Assembly: GCA_947452665.1 (NCBI GenBank)
Contig: CANGEH010000082.1
Location: forward strand, 1 to 8,469
Length of the DNA: 8,469 nt
Source: Caulobacteraceae bacterium
Lineage (GTDB): Bacteria; Pseudomonadota; Alphaproteobacteria; Caulobacterales; Caulobacteraceae
Reading direction: 5' to 3'
The stretch's first letter is position 1. Every line of letters begins with the position of its first letter. The notes below the pieces were generated by a model. The model saw nothing but the letters and a program-made list of their open reading frames with translations, was not told where the DNA came from and did not search any database. This document shows, piece by piece, positions 7,459 through 8,469 of this stretch. The translations under genes and the position numbers were made by a program.

Positions 7459-8469
7459 GTGGCAAAATCTGATGGGGGCACAGGCACCGCATTTGGGTTC
7501 AACCCCAATGACGACCTGAACGATTTGAGAATTTCGGAGGCCGCTGTGCCTCTGCTGGAGCACGTCAAGCGCTTCATCCGCGACACGGTTGAGCCGATGT
7601 CGGTTGAGTTTCATCGCCTGGGCGAAGGCCGCGCCGATCGTTGGAGCTATGCGCCCGGTCAACTCGAAGTGCTGGAAGCCGCTAAGGACCAGGCCAAGAA
7701 GGAAGGTCTGTGGAACTTCTTCCTGCCTGACGCCGAGACCGGCGAGGGCCTAAAGAATCTCGACTATGCCTATATCGCTGTTGAGCTTGGCAAGAATTCG
7801 CTCGCGTCCGAGACCATGAACTGCTCGGCGCCCGATACCGGCAATATGGAAGTGCTGGAGCGGGTCGGAACGCCTGCGCAAAAGGAAAAGTGGCTTAAGC
7901 CCTTGCTGACCGGTGAAATTCGTTCGGCCTTTGCCATGACTGAGCCTGACCGCGCCTCGTCAGACGCCAAGAATGTCGGCATGCGTGCTGTGCTCGAGGG
8001 CGACGAATGGGTCATGAATGGCGAGAAATTCTATATTTCTGGCGCTGGCGATCCGCGCTGCAAGATCATGATCACCATGGTCAAGACCAGCCCCGACGCG
8101 CCTGCCCACAAGCAGCAGTCCCAGATCCTAGTGCCCATCGACACCCCAGGCGTCAAGATTATGGGCCCTATGCATGTGTTTGGTGAAGACGATGCCCCGC
8201 ATGGCCACATGCATATCGTGTTCGACAATGTGCGGGTCCCTAAGGAAAACATGCTGCTCGGCGAAGGCCGCGGCTTTGAGATTTCGCAACTGCGGCTTGG
8301 CCCTGGCCGTATCCATCACTGCATGCGCTCGATCGGTCAGGCCGAACGGGCTCTGGACCTGATGGTCAAGCGCGGCGTGTCGCGCGAAGCCTTTGGTCGT
8401 AAGCTGGCCATGCTGGGCGGCAATATCGAGATCATCAGCCGTGCGCGCATTGATATCGAGGCCATGCGC
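7459..8469 (+). CDS. Acyl-CoA dehydrogenase (FadE/ACAD family), 3' end outside window
   Basis: The first 337 codons of an FAD-dependent acyl-CoA dehydrogenase, which forms the alpha-beta double bond of an acyl-CoA and passes electrons to ETF. The frame is open to the window edge. Family members are about 400-420 aa, so roughly the last fifth is missing. Visible parts: N-terminal helical domain (about 25-150); the FAD-contacting FAMTEPDRASSD (158-169); W-x-x-NGEKFYISGAG (184-197) of the middle beta domain; FDNVRVPKENMLLGEGRGF (265-283 region); then LGPGRIHHCMRSIGQAERALD and AFGRKL (311-316) of the C-terminal helical domain. The pattern resembles the ACAD10/ACAD11-like long- or branched-chain subgroup (inference). 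The catalytic Glu cannot be located in what is visible. It starts with GTG behind a good ribosome binding site and seems to have its own promoter. It may share acyl-CoA metabolism with the lyase-hydratase pair, but it is 5 kb away in another unit. Confidence 0.92.
   Translation, partial: MAKSDGGTGTAFGFNPNDDLNDLRISEAAVPLLEHVKRFIRDTVEPMSVEFHRLGEGRADRWSYAPGQLEVLEAAKDQAKKEGLWNFFLPDAETGEGLKNLDYAYIAVELGKNSLASETMNCSAPDTGNMEVLERVGTPAQKEKWLKPLLTGEIRSAFAMTEPDRASSDAKNVGMRAVLEGDEWVMNGEKFYISGAGDPRCKIMITMVKTSPDAPAHKQQSQILVPIDTPGVKIMGPMHVFGEDDAPHGHMHIVFDNVRVPKENMLLGEGRGFEISQLRLGPGRIHHCMRSIGQAERALDLMVKRGVSREAFGRKLAMLGGNIEIISRARIDIEAMR

Overview
The window looks like a chromosomal segment of an alphaproteobacterium. 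It is fairly GC-rich, all genes share similar base and codon use, and the gene content (TrhO, a CitE-like lyase with a MaoC hydratase, an OmpA-like lipoprotein, a glycine-zipper surface antigen, a COG4315-type secreted protein, a FadE-type dehydrogenase) is typical of that class. A few candidate promoters resemble the Caulobacter housekeeping pattern, so Caulobacterales is a possible but unproven placement. I see no mobile element, CRISPR array, tRNA, rRNA, integrase or phage gene.

Layout. Positions 1-1014 (minus) hold trhO, a tRNA uridine hydroxylase. Divergent from it, 1122-2485 (plus) is a two-gene, translationally coupled unit: a CitE/HpcH-type CoA-ester lyase overlapping by one base with a MaoC-type hydratase. 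A strong bidirectional intrinsic terminator (2496-2534) separates this unit from the convergent gene at 2570-3169 (minus), an OmpA-domain lipoprotein. A gene-free stretch of about 315 bases follows and serves two divergent genes. It also carries a degenerate second copy of part of the lipoprotein's signal-peptide coding sequence. From 3485 (plus) comes a large P2-like P-type cation ATPase (842 aa) with an unusual membrane-site motif. It is followed by a glycine-zipper/17-kDa-antigen-like secreted protein (6111-6821) and a small exported COG4315-type protein (6878-7276). After an intergenic region with two hairpins and a good -35 hexamer, an acyl-CoA dehydrogenase begins with GTG at 7459 and runs off the end of the window.

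How the genes fit together. The lyase-hydratase pair probably handles a branched C5/C6 dicarboxylic CoA ester, as in itaconate or leucine breakdown; this is inferred from family and from the pairing. The acyl-CoA dehydrogenase is also an acyl-CoA enzyme but lies 5 kb away in a separate transcription unit. The lipoprotein, the ATPase and the two small secreted proteins are envelope functions with no demonstrated link.

I found no convincing evidence of a new multi-gene system. The best leads are the altered catalytic motif of the MaoC protein, the ATPase's PEEFP/LELxxDP ion-site variant, and the duplicated signal-peptide fragment.
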